The position numbers were made by a program, and so were the translations under genes. Below, in pieces: positions 29,317 through 47,646 of a stretch of DNA of 64,000 nucleotides. This stretch comes from Lumbricus rubellus (lineage: Eukaryota > Annelida > Clitellata > Crassiclitellata > Lumbricidae): contig OX243814.1 of the NCBI GenBank assembly GCA_945859605.1, positions 43,492,005 to 43,556,004 of the forward strand, in the 5' to 3' direction. The notes beneath the pieces were generated by a model. The model was not told where the DNA came from. It searched no databases and saw nothing but the letters and a program-made list of their open reading frames with translations. Position 1 is the stretch's first letter. Every line of letters begins with the position of its first letter.

Positions 29317-30343
29317 ATGAAGTTTCTCGTCGTCCTCGCTCTCTTCGTTGTGGCCGCCTTGGCCGGTGTCCCGGACGGTTACGCTCACGGACGATATGCC
29401 TTCCATGGTCGCTACGGAGGTAGGTGTGACTGACTTCCATTAGCAATGTGTCTAAATTCGTCTGCGTCGGTTACTTCACGCTTTTCAATAATGACCGCAA
29501 ACAGCTGATAGTAATTAGGCGGCAACAGTATAATTATTCACCTGCGCTTTGAAGAAGGAAACCATAAAAAGGAGCCACAGAAGTGGTCATCTATAAATTT
29601 AGGCCATATTTCAAATTTGTTACTAGTCGGTTTATTGAACACCGAGTTCTATTGTATGGCGAAAGTATTAGCGAAATTAATGATTTGATACCTAAATAAA
29701 CTTATAGGCCTACGTTATTATAAAGACAGACCGCCACACATAATTATGTTTATAGGCCGACGCACGAACGTTAAAAAGGCCTACATAAAATTTACATAAT
29801 ATAATTAGCCTATAGGCCCTACAGTCATCCGCGCTTAATTAATACATGTAACCTAGAATACAGCTAGTAACTTCTTGCACTGCAGCAGCAAGATTAAGGA
29901 ATAAAAATGAATAGACAACACAATACATAGGGCCTACATAGGCCTACAATACACGCACGAATAGCAGAATATTTGAAAAAATGCACATGTAAATGAAAAA
30001 TTATGAAACACTAGTCACGAAGGAAGCAAATAATTTCACTGTAGGTTCGGCTGTTTTTTTTTACACCAATTCTTCATTTCTATTAACAGGTAAATGCGGA
30101 AACGACGGTTTCTACTACAAGAGCGACTACGGATTCATAATCTGTTCAAACGGAAACGCCTACGAACAACACTGTGCACCAGGTTCACGTAACTCCGGAT
30201 ACGGCCATTTCAGCCACGGAAACCACTACTACTACCGCGACTTCTGTGATGTCAACCTCGTCGACTATGGAGCAGGAATTCCACATGGATATGGTCACCA
30301 CGGTGGATATGGATACGGTCATGGTGCTGGATATGGTTACTAA
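29317..30343 (+). CDS. Small secreted chitin-binding-like protein, two exons
   Basis: Exon 1 is 29317-29419 (donor GTAGGT) and exon 2 is 30090-30343 (acceptor AACAG), joined in frame for 118 residues. A clear signal peptide opens the protein (KFLVVLALFVVAALAG). Exon 2 carries a cysteine pattern like a shortened CBM14/peritrophin-A module: CGNDGFYYKSDYGFIIC, then SNGNAYEQHC, and FCDVN, with aromatic residues between cysteines. The last 25 residues are Gly/Tyr/His repeats (GYGHHGGYGYGHG). It is probably extracellular, in mucus, cuticle or skeletal matrix. Only four cysteines of the usual six are present, so chitin binding is tentative. A TATA box at 29232 and AATAAA at 30411 frame the transcript. 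Confidence 0.8.
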
Positions 30344-30410
30344 TTCAGGCGATCTCAAGGAACTGGTGTAGCTGGCTTAAACGCTGCCTTCATAAATGTA
30401 TCTTTGGTTC

Positions 30411-30416
30411 AATAAA
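30411..30416 (+). terminator. Polyadenylation signal
   Basis: AATAAA 68 bases after the stop codon of the secreted-protein gene. Confidence 0.7.
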
Positions 30417-31431
30417 AATTAATCTTCACAATTCCGCAGTCTTCTAATTTATTGTAAATTTACAGACATAGCAAAAACTATTCGAAACTCGAAATCGTAG
30501 GCCCTCTAGTGTTTTGAAATAAGACTACTCTTAACAAACGAATTTTAAATTCAGATCCTCCATTTCGGATACATTGGCAAATTCAGTTTAATGGACAGTG
30601 TCCGAATTGCAATGAAATGATCAGTGAGATTTCCTACTCGTGGAATCTCAGCTTTTAATGGCCAAAGAAAAGGTTGACGCAAAACGCAATTGGGTAAAAA
30701 AAAAAACTTGCGAATGAGAGGTTTCCAATGTAACAGAAACTAAAAATAACTTTAACACTTGCTTACTGCTGAATTGGACAGTTGGGAACGCCGTTGGTTC
30801 CAAAGCATATTTACATAGCCTACTATAATTTATAGTTGGACATAGCCTATCCAATAGGCTATCCATATCCGCTTTACAAAAAGACGAAGAACCGGTGGCT
30901 GTGAGGACAGCTATTAATTTATCTCAATATAATTAGCTCATCATCAATAATAATGCCTAATAAAAGTACACCCATGCCATAGGCAATGTAGGCCTAATTC
31001 AAAATAATTTTAGGCAATGCGAGTTATCATTATTTTGTTTTGTTAATAAACGCCTCTTGTACAAAGGTCGTTGGATGTCTGCTTTGGGTTATATATAAGC
31101 CTAATTTGCTTGACAATCTCCTCAGGCGGTAGATTGACAACACTTGAGAAACACTTCAAATAGCGCGCAATATGATAAATATGTAAATACAATTCAGTGT
31201 CAATACTCGAAATTGATTAGCATCTCACGTTAGGAAGGACAGTTTATTCACCGGTGATCTGACGAAATCCAATTGACTAGGTTTGTTTTGGAATCGTGTT
31301 GACTCCGAGACAGGCGAAGCCGAGGAGAAAGCAATGGTTTACGGTAGATATCGTTGTTAAGCAACGACAGTCGTGAGGGTGTAGATGCAGGAGGAATATA
31401 AACGCGTAGGGTGACGGGCCATAGGGAAGTG

Positions 31432-31605
31432 GGGCGCGTTGGCGTAGTGGGTATGTTCGTCGCCTTGCAGCCGGAGGGTTGCAGGTTCGAATCCACTTCA
31501 AGTAGACGCGTAGCGACTTTGGGCAAGTCCTTCACTCGCAATTGCTCAGCGCTTCGGTGTGAAACCTCGATGCAGTGTCCGCGCTGCAGTCGGAAGCGCC
31601 TCTGA
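31432..31605 (+). mobile_element. tRNA-derived SINE
   Basis: Same family as 1229-1400. A-box region GTTGGCGTAGTGGGTATG, B-box GGTTCGAATCC, tail CTTTGGGCAAGTCCTTCACT, ending near GAAGCGCCTCTGA. The two copies are roughly 90% alike by eye. Confidence 0.75.
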
Positions 31606-31834
31606 GTGGAAAGTGTAGAGAGCTTGAAGGAACCCAAAAGTATGAGAGAATTGGAGAACAATCTTTCAGCTATTTGTGAACATTGGGGGGGGGCGAAATA
31701 TCCGGGGTATTTTCCTGCAGAAACAACCGTGGGGAAAATCCAGGGGAGATGTCGGGGGCGATGTGTTCGGAAGAATACCCAGGGTAATTTTTTCGGATCT
31801 CATACGCGCCAGAAGAGTGCCCATTGCACTTTAC

Positions 31835-32050
31835 CTAGGCTATAGAACAACTATACCTAATGCAACTACTAATATATTTATTATACCTGTACTGCCTGTT
31901 ACTGCACGCTTCCTTAAGCACTACCTAATGCAGTGATGCACAGTACCTAATACACTTTACCTCATTTACTGTATCTATTGCACTGTACCTAATGCACTGT
32001 TTCATATTCACTGTATTTAATGCACTTTACGCAATGCACTGTATCTAAAG
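31835..32050. repeat. Degenerate TACCTAATGCACTG tandem array
   Basis: About a dozen diverged units of 14-24 bases (CCTAATGCACTGTA, CACTTTACC). Noncoding. Confidence 0.75.
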
Positions 32051-32374
32051 CAGTGAAAATAAAATTATATTGTGTTTTAAACTCATTTCCAAACAGTAGC
32101 CTAACCATAACCGTCCAGATGGCGGCCGTTTACAAATAAGACCGGACCTACAGACAGATTCCTAATCCAACTGACCTCAAGCAGTTGAGTGCTTTAAATA
32201 ATGGCAATTTATTTGCAACTTCAAATTACTTTAGCGACACATCAAGATAAACTTCTCATACGCTCGTCCGATCAGACACAACACGAAGCACATACAATTG
32301 AACATAATTGTCTGATAAACCAGTAATAGTTATAACAAATTAATTTAAGTGTCGCACTGAACGAAGCTGGTTTT

Positions 32375-35300
32375 CTACTTCAAAGCAAGAGTCGGTAATG
32401 GCCGTCCAGAATCAAGCTTTCTAAGAATCCAGTCTCCCAGCCATTCGGGCAACGAGTTGATTGGAATGAAGACATATTTGGCGTCTCTACCAACGAGGTA
32501 GCGTTCACGAGGGAATCGAGCGAGAAGAGCGTGTTCGTAGGCGTCTACGACATCAGATAGACGAGTAGACGCCAACCGAAGCGATACGTTGAATCCCTCA
32601 TCGACAACTGAAACAACATGCGGAGGATTGCTTTTAAGTGCAGCTACTTCTTCCAAAGTGGTATCATTTTTATTACCCGACTGTCCAGCGTTTTAACTTA
32701 GACGTTGACGAATATTGGCCTAAATTTCCAGACAAATCTGTCTTTCTAAATAGCCTATTAATCACAAAATCCACGAGGAATAATAATAATATTAATGATA
32801 ATAATAGCAGTAATAACAATAATAACGTTTATAAAAATCTTTCAGAAATTATAATTAGAACAATAATAAATAAACAGTGATGACTAATTAGTAGTTACCA
32901 TGTTTTGCGTATTCTTCTCCATACTGAGCTTTGACCAGTGGCGGCGCTTTGTCCCAAAACGCAGAACATCCTGCACTCAGTCTTTCCTTTGTACCAACTT
33001 TATTTAGATGGATCCCGGGTTCAATGATGCTCGCCTTACAGCCAAAATAGCTGATCGTTCGACTTGAAATAATAAACAATTCATGAAATGAGGTAAAAAT
33101 GATGTTAAATTTATTGTTAATATGATATTATTTCTCTGGCTTACTGTCAACTCTACGGCAACTCTTTTCTTAATCTGTTTGAAATTGTGCACAGCACTGC
33201 ACATGTACATGCATTTAATATGATTAAGAAACAGAGGATCCTTAAGTTCTTCAGATCCTAAGTTAATACAGGAAGGACAACTGGTTAGACATACTACCAG
33301 TACTCGCAGAGTTATTTATTACTACATTTCTTGCTTTGTAGGGACCTTATCATCATCATCAATATCATAGGGCTCAATGCCCGTTAGAGTCCGACGCCAC
33401 TCTCTGTCTGAGTCTGTCTCGCGTCATGCTGCCCAGCCTCAACTTGTCCGGTCAGCAGGTCTGCTCCATACCATTAACATCTTGGAGCATCTAGACCACA
33501 TTGTCCGATTGAAGAGAATCGTGAAAAAGAGGCATGAAGGACAACGTGGGTCAATGCCCGTTGTGTCCCACGCTCTCTCCCCCGACTCTCTCCACCAGTC
33601 TGTCCTGACCGACCTGTGCATGTCTGCTTCACATCATGACACCTTGAAGCATCTGGGTAGCTATGTCACTTGTGTCGTGGTTTTGGCGGATTACAATCGT
33701 CTTGGTATTTTACTGCCAGAGTATCGCCACCCATCTGGCAAACCTTCCTCATTTTGTCCGGGCTTAGGACCGGCACAGGGACTTTGTTGGTTCCCTGTGG
33801 CAGAGGATGGATGCAGTTTAACGTCGTGCCCAGGACTAACGTCGTGCCCAGGACTTGCTTTGTAGGGACCTTGCTTGGTCGTTATTAGATTAGAGGCACA
33901 ATCATGCCAACTAAGTCATACCGAATTCCATCGGTGAAGGCCTCGATTCCGTGTTTTGATAGGCAGTAAGGAAGAGCTGTAGGGATAGACACGCGACCCA
34001 GCATGCTGGCCATATTGACCAATCGACCCCGCTCCCTCTTCACCAGAGGCAGAAATGTCAGCGTGACGTCAATCAGACCCCACAGGTTGACGTCACATTC
34101 AGTTTTGTAGTCGTCAACAGTCAGCCAATCAGGAAGGCCGACCTTCGTCAGAAGTCCAGCGTTGTTTATCACTCCCCAAAGACCTAAAATTGTAAATAAA
34201 ATATGTTTGCAATTCGGAGGCCTACTGTAACATGTAACCCTGTTAAGAGTAGGCCATAGTAGTGGGATAAAAAAAAGGTGTAGGGCTTAATCATCAGGCT
34301 ATAAAACGCTTGCATTGAATTTTTTAGACTGACTTCCCACTGAGCGAAGAACCCATTTCAATATCTGCCTCGCGGTTGACACAGGGCCAGCTGATCTATC
34401 GATGTTCTGTGGTCAATGTTCTCCTCTCATGCAAACATACACTGCACTTGATAATTAGACACTGTGACTCGTTACCATGTCTTGCATTCGAACATCGATG
34501 TTCGCTCGGTTCTTCTAGGTGGTTGGTACAACGCATTAGACTCTCTCTGCCCAGTTCAGTTCTTTCTGTGAGTTCCTTGGTGTTGCACGGTCTAAACGGA
34601 GCAATCTTCTTTCAACTTCCAAAACCACCATAACCCGGCTTCTGCTTTCTCTGAAAATTCTGAAATCTCGGATTTTATTCTGATTAAAATAATTAATTTC
34701 GATTTAACCCGAAGCGAGCGACCAGCGAATCCCGTCTTGGCATGTATGATAGCGGTCCTATGGTAATTAATGGGTCACATCAGTAGGTTGTAGGGTGGCC
34801 CACAAATATAAAAATTGGAAATTCAATTCTCCACAAGGGTGACCTTGTTCCATGTGCTATTAGTGATTTATTTGCCAAGTTTCAACAAAATTGAGCAATG
34901 TTTACTGGTACCAATTTTCTGCAAGATTTTAATTAAGCATCGAAAAATTGAAAAAATCGCTTTTCGACCGTACTCCAAAAAGGCATGCAATTATCAGCTT
35001 TAAACAAACATTGTCGTCAAAAAAGGTTTTTTTAAATCACTCTATTAAAGCTATTAAGCTAATGTAGAATCAATGACAGTCTCACAAAAATTGAATATGA
35101 GATATAACATGAAACATTTTAGATGTTCTTAATCATTCTTAAAATGTTAGATTTAAGATCGATAGGCAGACTTTGGCTAATTCTATGACCCTGAGTAGTA
35201 AGAACGTAAAACAGTTTCTAAAGAGATCTCTTTGTGACATACACCTACATTAGGGGATTTCCTGTCCAGGCAGTCCATGATAGCCCCAAGCTAGGCCTAT

Positions 35301-38170
35301 GTCGCAACACATGCTTCCAAGATATATCTAATGACCAACATGTGAAAAGACTCATTTTTACCGATTTTTAGTGTTTGATGAAATTATAAATAATTATTGT
35401 TTAATGACATTAAAACAATAAATAACATGTGAATAATTGTAAATGATATTTGGATAATTTGTTATTGTCTGTTGTTTTAATCATTCAAAGACTTTCCTAA
35501 AATTTGTCAATTTTCCCGCCATGAATAGCCAAACTTGGCATGAGGCTTAGCTTAACAGTGAGGTATGATTTAAACAAACCAGACTTCCATCTAGAATTCT
35601 AGATTATTATGCAGCCTGTTTATCTTTTTCAAATTTCACTCAATTCCTAACATGGCTACTAAAGAATTTTGCATTCCAAAAATTATACAAACTTTGCATT
35701 TTTCTCATAGCCAAATTTGAACAGCTGAATCATATTTTGACTCAACCTATAGACAGGTAAATGATAGTGCAATAAAGTTTGTCATTTTAAAGCAGAGACT
35801 TTACACTTTAAAACTGTGTATGACACTAAATTTGTAAAAAAAGCTCTAGATTTTCTGTAAGGGGAATGTCATTCAGCCATGCCCAGGTTAAAAATCGATT
35901 ACCAAGGTAACAATTATTACTACTTTCATGACAGCACCAACTGTTAATTCATTTTCTTAATGAAATATCAAATTCTTCAGGATTTCTCCCTTAAATTTTG
36001 TGACTGTCTAGAAAGAATGTTTTTGGCATCCATAAGAGCCAACAATGTTGGAAGCTTCTGGATGATGCCATGGTAGCTTCGGTTTTGTCATATGAGCCAT
36101 TATTACACAAAGTCAAAAGACCAACATTAATCTCATATCATATTCAAGAAGTGCTTAACAAATTACTGTAAAAATACTGGAATAACCTAAATTAGCAGTA
36201 TGAAGAGCAATTATAAGTAAACTATCTAATTGTATTAAAAGCAAATTGCATGCGAAAAACTTTAGTTTGTAAGATGGCAGTCAAAAGTTTGAAATTGCCT
36301 CCAATTCAGTAACAGTTTTCTAACATAAAAATCTTGAAATAAGCTTCTATTTGTATATAATCTTATAGTTATCTATTTATTTAAATACACTTGACATCTT
36401 GATTGTGATTTAGAAAGATGGTCCTTGGAAATCATGGGTGCTACTGTCAATTTATAATGTTACATTAATGTATACCTGTTAAAATTTGAAATGCGCATTT
36501 TATGTGAGTCCTATATAAAAGCTCTCGAAAATTGGTACCTCTAAACATGCTCAGATCTCTTCAATTTTTTCAACACACAGTCTTCTAGTCAAGTGGAATA
36601 AGGGAAGCCTTGTGGAGCAGCATATTTTGGAAAAAATATTTTTCCCATGTAAGTTTGGGCCACACTAGTAGGTTGGTATTGTTGTTCAGTTATTGCCCCT
36701 CCCGGTCACTATTAGGCCTAACACTGACACCGTTGAAGGGTGTCGTTTGGACCGAAGATACGACAATGGTGATAATTATAGAAACCCGACAACGTTTGCA
36801 GGTGTCAAGAGTTTTCTAATCTGTTGACTAATGACTTCCAAAGTGTAACTAACAAAGTAAAGATACAGGCCTAGGCCTACTATCCACTTATAAAGCGACA
36901 TTTTGTGATCACTTTAAGTAGGATAACTGTGGTCACTATGTCGTCATACATCGGAACGGAGTGATCAGAGAAAAGAATGTCTTAGCAGCAGGGCATTAAG
37001 TTTGCCATCACGTATAAAGATCCATTTTTAAAGTTAATTTTTCAAGTATGAGCGCATTAGAGGCGTTCCTAACCAGGTTACTAGAATTACCAATTTACCA
37101 TTAGCAAATGTAACATTGTGCAACCTGGTGGCGGACCGGTAACGCGTCCGCTCACAGAGCGGAAGGTTGCGGGTTCGACTCCGGGTAACGACCTTGGGCA
37201 AGTTGTTTGCGCACACGTGCCTCTGTCACCAAGCAGTATAATTTGGTACCGGCGTAAGCTGGGAAGTAAACAGCAAGTCCTGCGATACACTGGCCCCGTG
37301 TCCAGGACCTTGGGATTCGTCCATTGCTGGCTCAGGGCTATAGAAAAGGAGATGAGCGCCTCCCCGTGTTCCTCATGGAACGGGATGGGACTTTACTTTT
37401 TTTACAAATGTAACATTGGAACTGATTGTCACGGCGGCTTTATTCATGACGGCATTCATTGTAGCCTACGTTCAGAAGAAAAAGATATTGGCAAACTTTT
37501 TAAATATAGGTCTATCTGTGGAAAGTGAATACGCTCAGTTGGTGACAAACAAATAAGTTTGCAAAGGTTAGAATGTCGTTCGAAAGTCTGGCACATTCTA
37601 TTTTAAAATTTTAGATTGTACTAAATTCAAACTTTAATTTACGTAATTATTATTCGCTTTCTCTGTTTGCGTAACCCACCATGAATCAAAAGCTCTGGGT
37701 AAACAAACTATGAAATTAAAAAGGAAATTCGAAAAGGAATAGTTTTCTGATAAATTCAATTGAACTGACCAACCTCTTCCCTCTGGTAATTGTCTTTCCA
37801 CATAGTCGAGTGCCTTGCGAACACTTTCTTTCCTGGAGACATCCAGAGAGATGGCATGCAGACGTTCAGAGCAAACCTTCTTCAGATCTGTTTCTCCCTT
37901 CTCCGTCAAACATCCGGCAAACACGTGACATCCCAGTTGATCCAGTCGTTTTGCTATCGAGTTCCCAAATCCAGTGTCGCATCCGGTGACGAGGATGTAA
38001 CGATCTTTATAGTTGCCAATCCGTGGAATCCGAATGAGGCGATCCAAGATTTTATAAGCGATGAAGGAAATTACTACGAAGGCGACTAAACATGAGATGG
38101 TTTCAGCTAACACATGTAGACACAGGCTCATTGTTATCTCCAAGTAGCAATCTGAGTTGCAATAACTCAA
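32375..38170 (-). CDS. SDR9C / retinol-dehydrogenase-like gene, four exons
   Basis: Minus-strand exons 37774-38170, 33922-34183, 32899-33062 and 32375-32649 join in frame (1,098 bp) to a 365-residue protein; an alternative ATG at 38131 would give 352. An N-terminal membrane helix (CLVAFVVISFIAYKIL) precedes the Rossmann motif VTGCDTGFG; then come NNAG (split across exons 1/2), the catalytic serine region VNMASMLGR, the Y-x-x-x-K active site YCLSKHG, and IEPG after SYFGCKAS. This order is typical of membrane-bound 11-cis-retinol/17-beta-hydroxysteroid dehydrogenases (RDH5/7, HSD17B6 type), which use NAD(P) and face the ER or lumen. The exact substrate cannot be told. All splice sites are GT/AG and the frame is intact. 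Confidence 0.9.
33063..33921. other. SDR intron 2 with a retroposon
   Basis: Contains the 505-bp element at 33349-33853 with 19-bp target duplications. Apparent frames inside belong to the repeat. Confidence 0.75.
33349..33853 (-). mobile_element. Retroposon with 19-bp target-site duplications
   Basis: CTTGCTTTGTAGGGACCTT flanks it at 33330-33348 and 33854-33872. The left end is (ATC)n-like, which in minus orientation is a (GAT)n 3' tail, so the element is inserted in reverse. The interior has two diverged repeats around TCAATGCCCGTT (33372 and 33551). Probably a SINE or LINE 3' fragment of an unrecognised family. Confidence 0.75.
34184..37773. other. SDR intron 1, AT-rich
   Basis: A 3.6-kb intron. 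The only structured element I see is the SINE at 37119-37404. The rest is AT-rich unique-looking DNA without exons. Confidence 0.7.
37119..37404 (+). mobile_element. Complete tRNA-derived SINE with 14-bp TSDs
   Basis: tRNA-like head (GGTGGCGGACCGGTAACGCG A-box region; B-box GGTTCGACTCC), body with ACCTTGGGCAAGTTGTTTGC, and a T-rich end. CAAATGTAACATTG flanks both sides (37105-37118 and 37405-37418), the hallmark of LINE-driven insertion. It lies in SDR intron 1. Its head differs from the 1229/31432 family, so a second SINE family is present. Confidence 0.85.
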
Positions 38171-39944
38171 TCTTCACACTTTTGACAGACGATAGGCTAG
38201 TTGTAGTTTCGTGATCAAATCAGACGTGCAACTAATACAATGTCTCCACACATGTATGCCTACTGTAACACTTTGACGCAGTGTTCATACTATAAATAGT
38301 TTTCAGTTAATTCATGGTTTAGCGATGTTGACCTTCGAGAGACGGTGTGGTCTATAGTTATCGTATGAACCGTTGGACTTTGATCACGCTGCTGCAGTCT
38401 ATTTGACATTGGCGGACAAGTCGGGCTCTACGGTAGCCTAGGCTACTCTATTTCAGGATATCTGGAATTTCTTTAGATTATGTCTTATCACACTCTGTGC
38501 TTGCTTGAAGAAAGTTAAAGCTGAACTGATTCTATGAAATTCTGAAGCTGCTATATTTTGCTAAGGCATGCGCTTGCATAGGTTACCGTAGGCTACATTT
38601 CTAATCGACATAGCCTAATGGTTAAATTATCTCTGTAATGAAATGTAATTTATGTCAGCGCGAAGCAAAACCTGCTCCAGGGATAGTAAGATACCAGTAT
38701 ACAATAATTCCAGTGCTATATCGTATTAAGTCTCCAATGGTCAGTTTGTTTGATCGGTTTTGGTGCAAAGTCAGAAGCTGAGGAAGAGTTAGATGAGGAT
38801 AAGTTAAGGAAAGTTCAAAAGATGTTATGTGACTGCAAAGGTGAATTAATTGATAAGCAATTAAGCAAGGTGAGAAAAGCAAAGTAACAATGGATACGTG
38901 TGTGTCGCTAATTAAGATAAATTGATAGGATAACAATTCGCGTGAGGTCTGATTACGAAGGTCAACCGTCTCATTGCTGTTGTCACAAATTCTTACGTAG
39001 TGCGACTTGCAGAATAGAGATATATATAGCCTATCAGATACACAAGCTGGTGGTGCGATTCACACCTAACAAAACCAAAGATTTCATACAGCAGCGGTTA
39101 AAAGGTAAACGCAGATTTGTGGGATTACGACAGCATAAATAATTATGAACTCTAAAACAACTTGTACCACAGACCTAACTCGCCATCATCAATGTGTTGC
39201 CACCACCTCAGAAAAGTCTCGCTCTACCATGATAGTCTGAATAAACTGGTCTTCTAAATAGGCCTAAACTATAGGGTCCGCATGATCATGGCTTACAATT
39301 TATTGTCGTCGTGCGTTTCATTTGTCTCTGCAGTACCCGGTAGCGAAGAGTTTCTGTTCTTGCATCTGTATATCAAAACGTCTCAACAATGTTGTGCAGC
39401 TGTGTTTACATATCTCAAATCGTAGATGCACGTTCAATGTTCATACTCACGAGTTTATCTTGTCTATTCTTGAATCTATCTTGTCCATGGTTCGGAACAG
39501 TTTGCGGACAGTTTACTCGCTAGGCTATTATAGCTGGGTTCGCTAGGTGACGCAGTAATAGTTCAATCAGACGAGAGAAAACATACTAAGCCGAGTTTTG
39601 CGTTTATTCTGCGGATTTATTCACTCATTTTGAGAATTTATATAGCGCCCTTCAAGGGACCCAGAGGCACTCTCAACACAGACTGGGTCAATCTTAAGAT
39701 GGAAGCAAATGGGATTGAATGTCAAGTGGGAGGACATTCCATGGATGTGAAATAGCCTAAGACCGAGAAGGAACGGTTCTGCTAGGTGGAGGACTGGAGT
39801 ATACTAGCGAAGGATATGACATGCAAAGAGCAGACCCTGCACCGGCAGCTCAGTGGAGGGAGCGTGTGCCTCCAGCACTTAAAGTAGGTCTACAGAGTTG
39901 GCGAAGATAGTCAGCTGCAAGGCATAGTAGGTTATAGGCTAGGC

Positions 39945-41187
39945 CAGAGGTTCTCAACCTTTTTTGGCGCGCGACACACCTAAACTTGCAACCAAATTTC
40001 GCGACACACCATGCTCTCGTCATGTGAATATCGTTAAAAAAATAAATTAGGCCTAAGCCAGCCTAGCCTATAGATTTGAAATTTCTAGAAATTTTAATAA
40101 ATGAATGTTGATACTGAATGCTCTCTATTTTCTAATTATTCTAACATTCAAAATTTTACTAATCTAAATTTGCAATTCTACGACGTTTCATGACTCTTCA
40201 TTAATCGTCTGTCCTGACAGTTAGGCCTAATCCTGACAGTTAGGCCTAATGAGATTTTTGCTCCTGGATTTTCCTTGGATCATAGTTAGACGAGGATCCC
40301 CAGGCTTTGTGAGTACAACATGTATAGGATCTACGCTCTACCTACAACTGTGACTAACGAATGAAAATAGCCGTGTATGAGTTATATGAGTTTTAGATTT
40401 AAAACAGCATAAATTGTCCATAGTCCAAACCACTAGCTCTGATAGCTCAAGACAAAACATGAAAACATGGGATAAAGGTAGCTGAACACTACCGAAACTA
40501 AACGCCCTCGCCCTTCAAAACGTCGAATATATAATTGTAACGGAAACTGGAAAGCGCAGGCATAGCCTACAGTAATTTTTTAGGTAAAAAACGGGCCATT
40601 GAGACTTCCGGGTCCCTGGACCTTGTGCACCTTTCTTATATTGTAAATTGTCACTCTCTAAATACGCAAACAACCTTTCCGCGTCATCAACTTTAGAATC
40701 GCAACATGTTTGTTTCTTCATGATAATTTTCCCCATTATTTTCGAAGGTTACAGCATTGGATAAAATATAAATCGGTTGGCTGACCCCTCGCCAGAGGGA
40801 ATAATTCTAGCCTGAAGGGAAAGAAGAAGAAAGAAGAAGATAAAATATAAATCGGTGCGCTCGTAGTCTTATAAGCCTACTGTAGTCTATGTCATGTAAG
40901 CCTACATAGGCAATGCATGTGGGCTTATAAGGCAAACATTGTGGCTGCTCCCGATTGAGATCAAATGGAATAGATAAAATCAAGTCCTTCAAATTGCCTA
41001 TATTCTCAAAGCCTACGCCTGCCAAATTGCTGAAGTGTAATGCAAGAACGACGGTTGTATACGCTGTGAGAATTCGCGACACACCAATTCTTCGCGACAC
41101 ACCAGCGACACACCACTTTTACGCGACACACCTCCGGTCGCTTCGCGACACACTAGTGTGTCGCGACACACCGGTTGAGAACCTCTG
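39945..41187. mobile_element. hAT-like non-autonomous element
   Basis: Ends are CAGAGGTTCTCAACC and its inverse GGTTGAGAACCTCTG, a terminus type common in hAT transposons. Near both ends are GCGACACACC units, with six to eight at the right end (41075-41172). No transposase frame is seen and flanking 8-bp duplications are not evident, so the boundaries or integrity are uncertain. Confidence 0.6.
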
Positions 41188-41623
41188 GCCTAATGGCGCC
41201 AGCGCCTCAAGGCTTGCGTGCAAGCTGAAGGATGACACTTTGAGCATCTTATTTAATTAAATAATCAAACTATACTGATGGAGTCATATTGTTAGTTCAA
41301 TTCTCTACATATCTGGAAAATTTTAGAATGATTGATCATCAGACATTAGAGATATGAGAAAAAGTGTGACTTACATTTTACTGAATATGACAGAAAATTG
41401 CTTGTAAACGGCAATTTCGGCATATGAAGTTTAAAGATTCATATCTTTTTATCTGTTCAACTTTATCTCATAAAATTTTGGAATCATATTCTTGGTCCAA
41501 TTCTCTAAATATTTGGAAAATTTCAGCTTGATATGTCATCAGGTATTAGAGATATACGCAAAACAATTTGGCTTACTTTTTTTTGAATCACGGTGTATAT
41601 AGAGCGATCCAAGTAGTTCAGCT

Positions 41624-41922
41624 CATGGGCGTCCGCAGCGGGGCGCAAGGAGGCGCAAGTGCGCCCCCTGGATTTTTCGCATAGTTGCACATAAATTTAA
41701 ATTATTTGGTTGTGGTTGTTACAATGCGATTTTCAATGTGATTATCGATTCGTTCTATAAGTTGAACCTATATTTCTTTCTTTGGGCGCATAACGTATGG
41801 GTAGGCTATAGGATTATCTCGTGGTAAAATGGAAATTCAAACTGTCGCTTATTAAATTTAGACCATGTGACAATTATTTAGAAATTTGCGCCCCTCTAGA
41901 AAAATTCCTGCGGACGCCCATG
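41624..41922. mobile_element. hAT MITE with 8-bp target-site duplication
   Basis: Terminal inverted repeats CATGGGCGTCCGCAG and CTGCGGACGCCCATG bound a 299-bp element. GTTCAGCT is duplicated on both sides (41616-41623 and 41923-41930), matching hAT integration. Confidence 0.85.
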
Positions 41923-42215
41923 GTTCAGCTAGACAACCGGCAGGACAGCACAGAATAGTCGAGAAGAAACCTGTAGTCTATGTTGCATCACCCTTCTATG
42001 ATAGTAATCGTATAAGTAACCTAGGCTACCCGTAGCCTTCTCTATATTTTACACGCTGTGCACACACATGATTCCTACAACACACAGCTGAGATCGACAG
42101 TTTAAAATCCATCTAGCATATCGTTCCTATAACCAATTCCAGTTGATAATAAAATAGACACAGCTCTTCTGTATAAGCTTACACAACCTAGTTTTGAGAA
42201 TGCTTTTAATGGAAT

Positions 42216-47646
<5,431 letters not shown>

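Larger units (their letters stand above)
30430..32374. other. Intergenic DNA with a SINE and a minisatellite
   Basis: No gene recognised. It contains a tRNA-derived SINE (31432-31605) and a TACCTAATGCACTG-type tandem array (31835-32050). An AATAAA on the minus strand at 32208-32213 may end the SDR transcript. Confidence 0.65.
38171..42215. other. Intergenic DNA between SDR and UNC93A-like gene B
   Basis: No gene recognised. It holds a hAT-like element (39945-41187), its terminal GCGACACACC array and a hAT MITE (41624-41922). Confidence 0.65.

Noticed and set aside
33377..33888. 162-residue frame as a gene
   Set aside because: Lies within a retroposon with 19-bp target duplications in an SDR intron; no recognisable protein.
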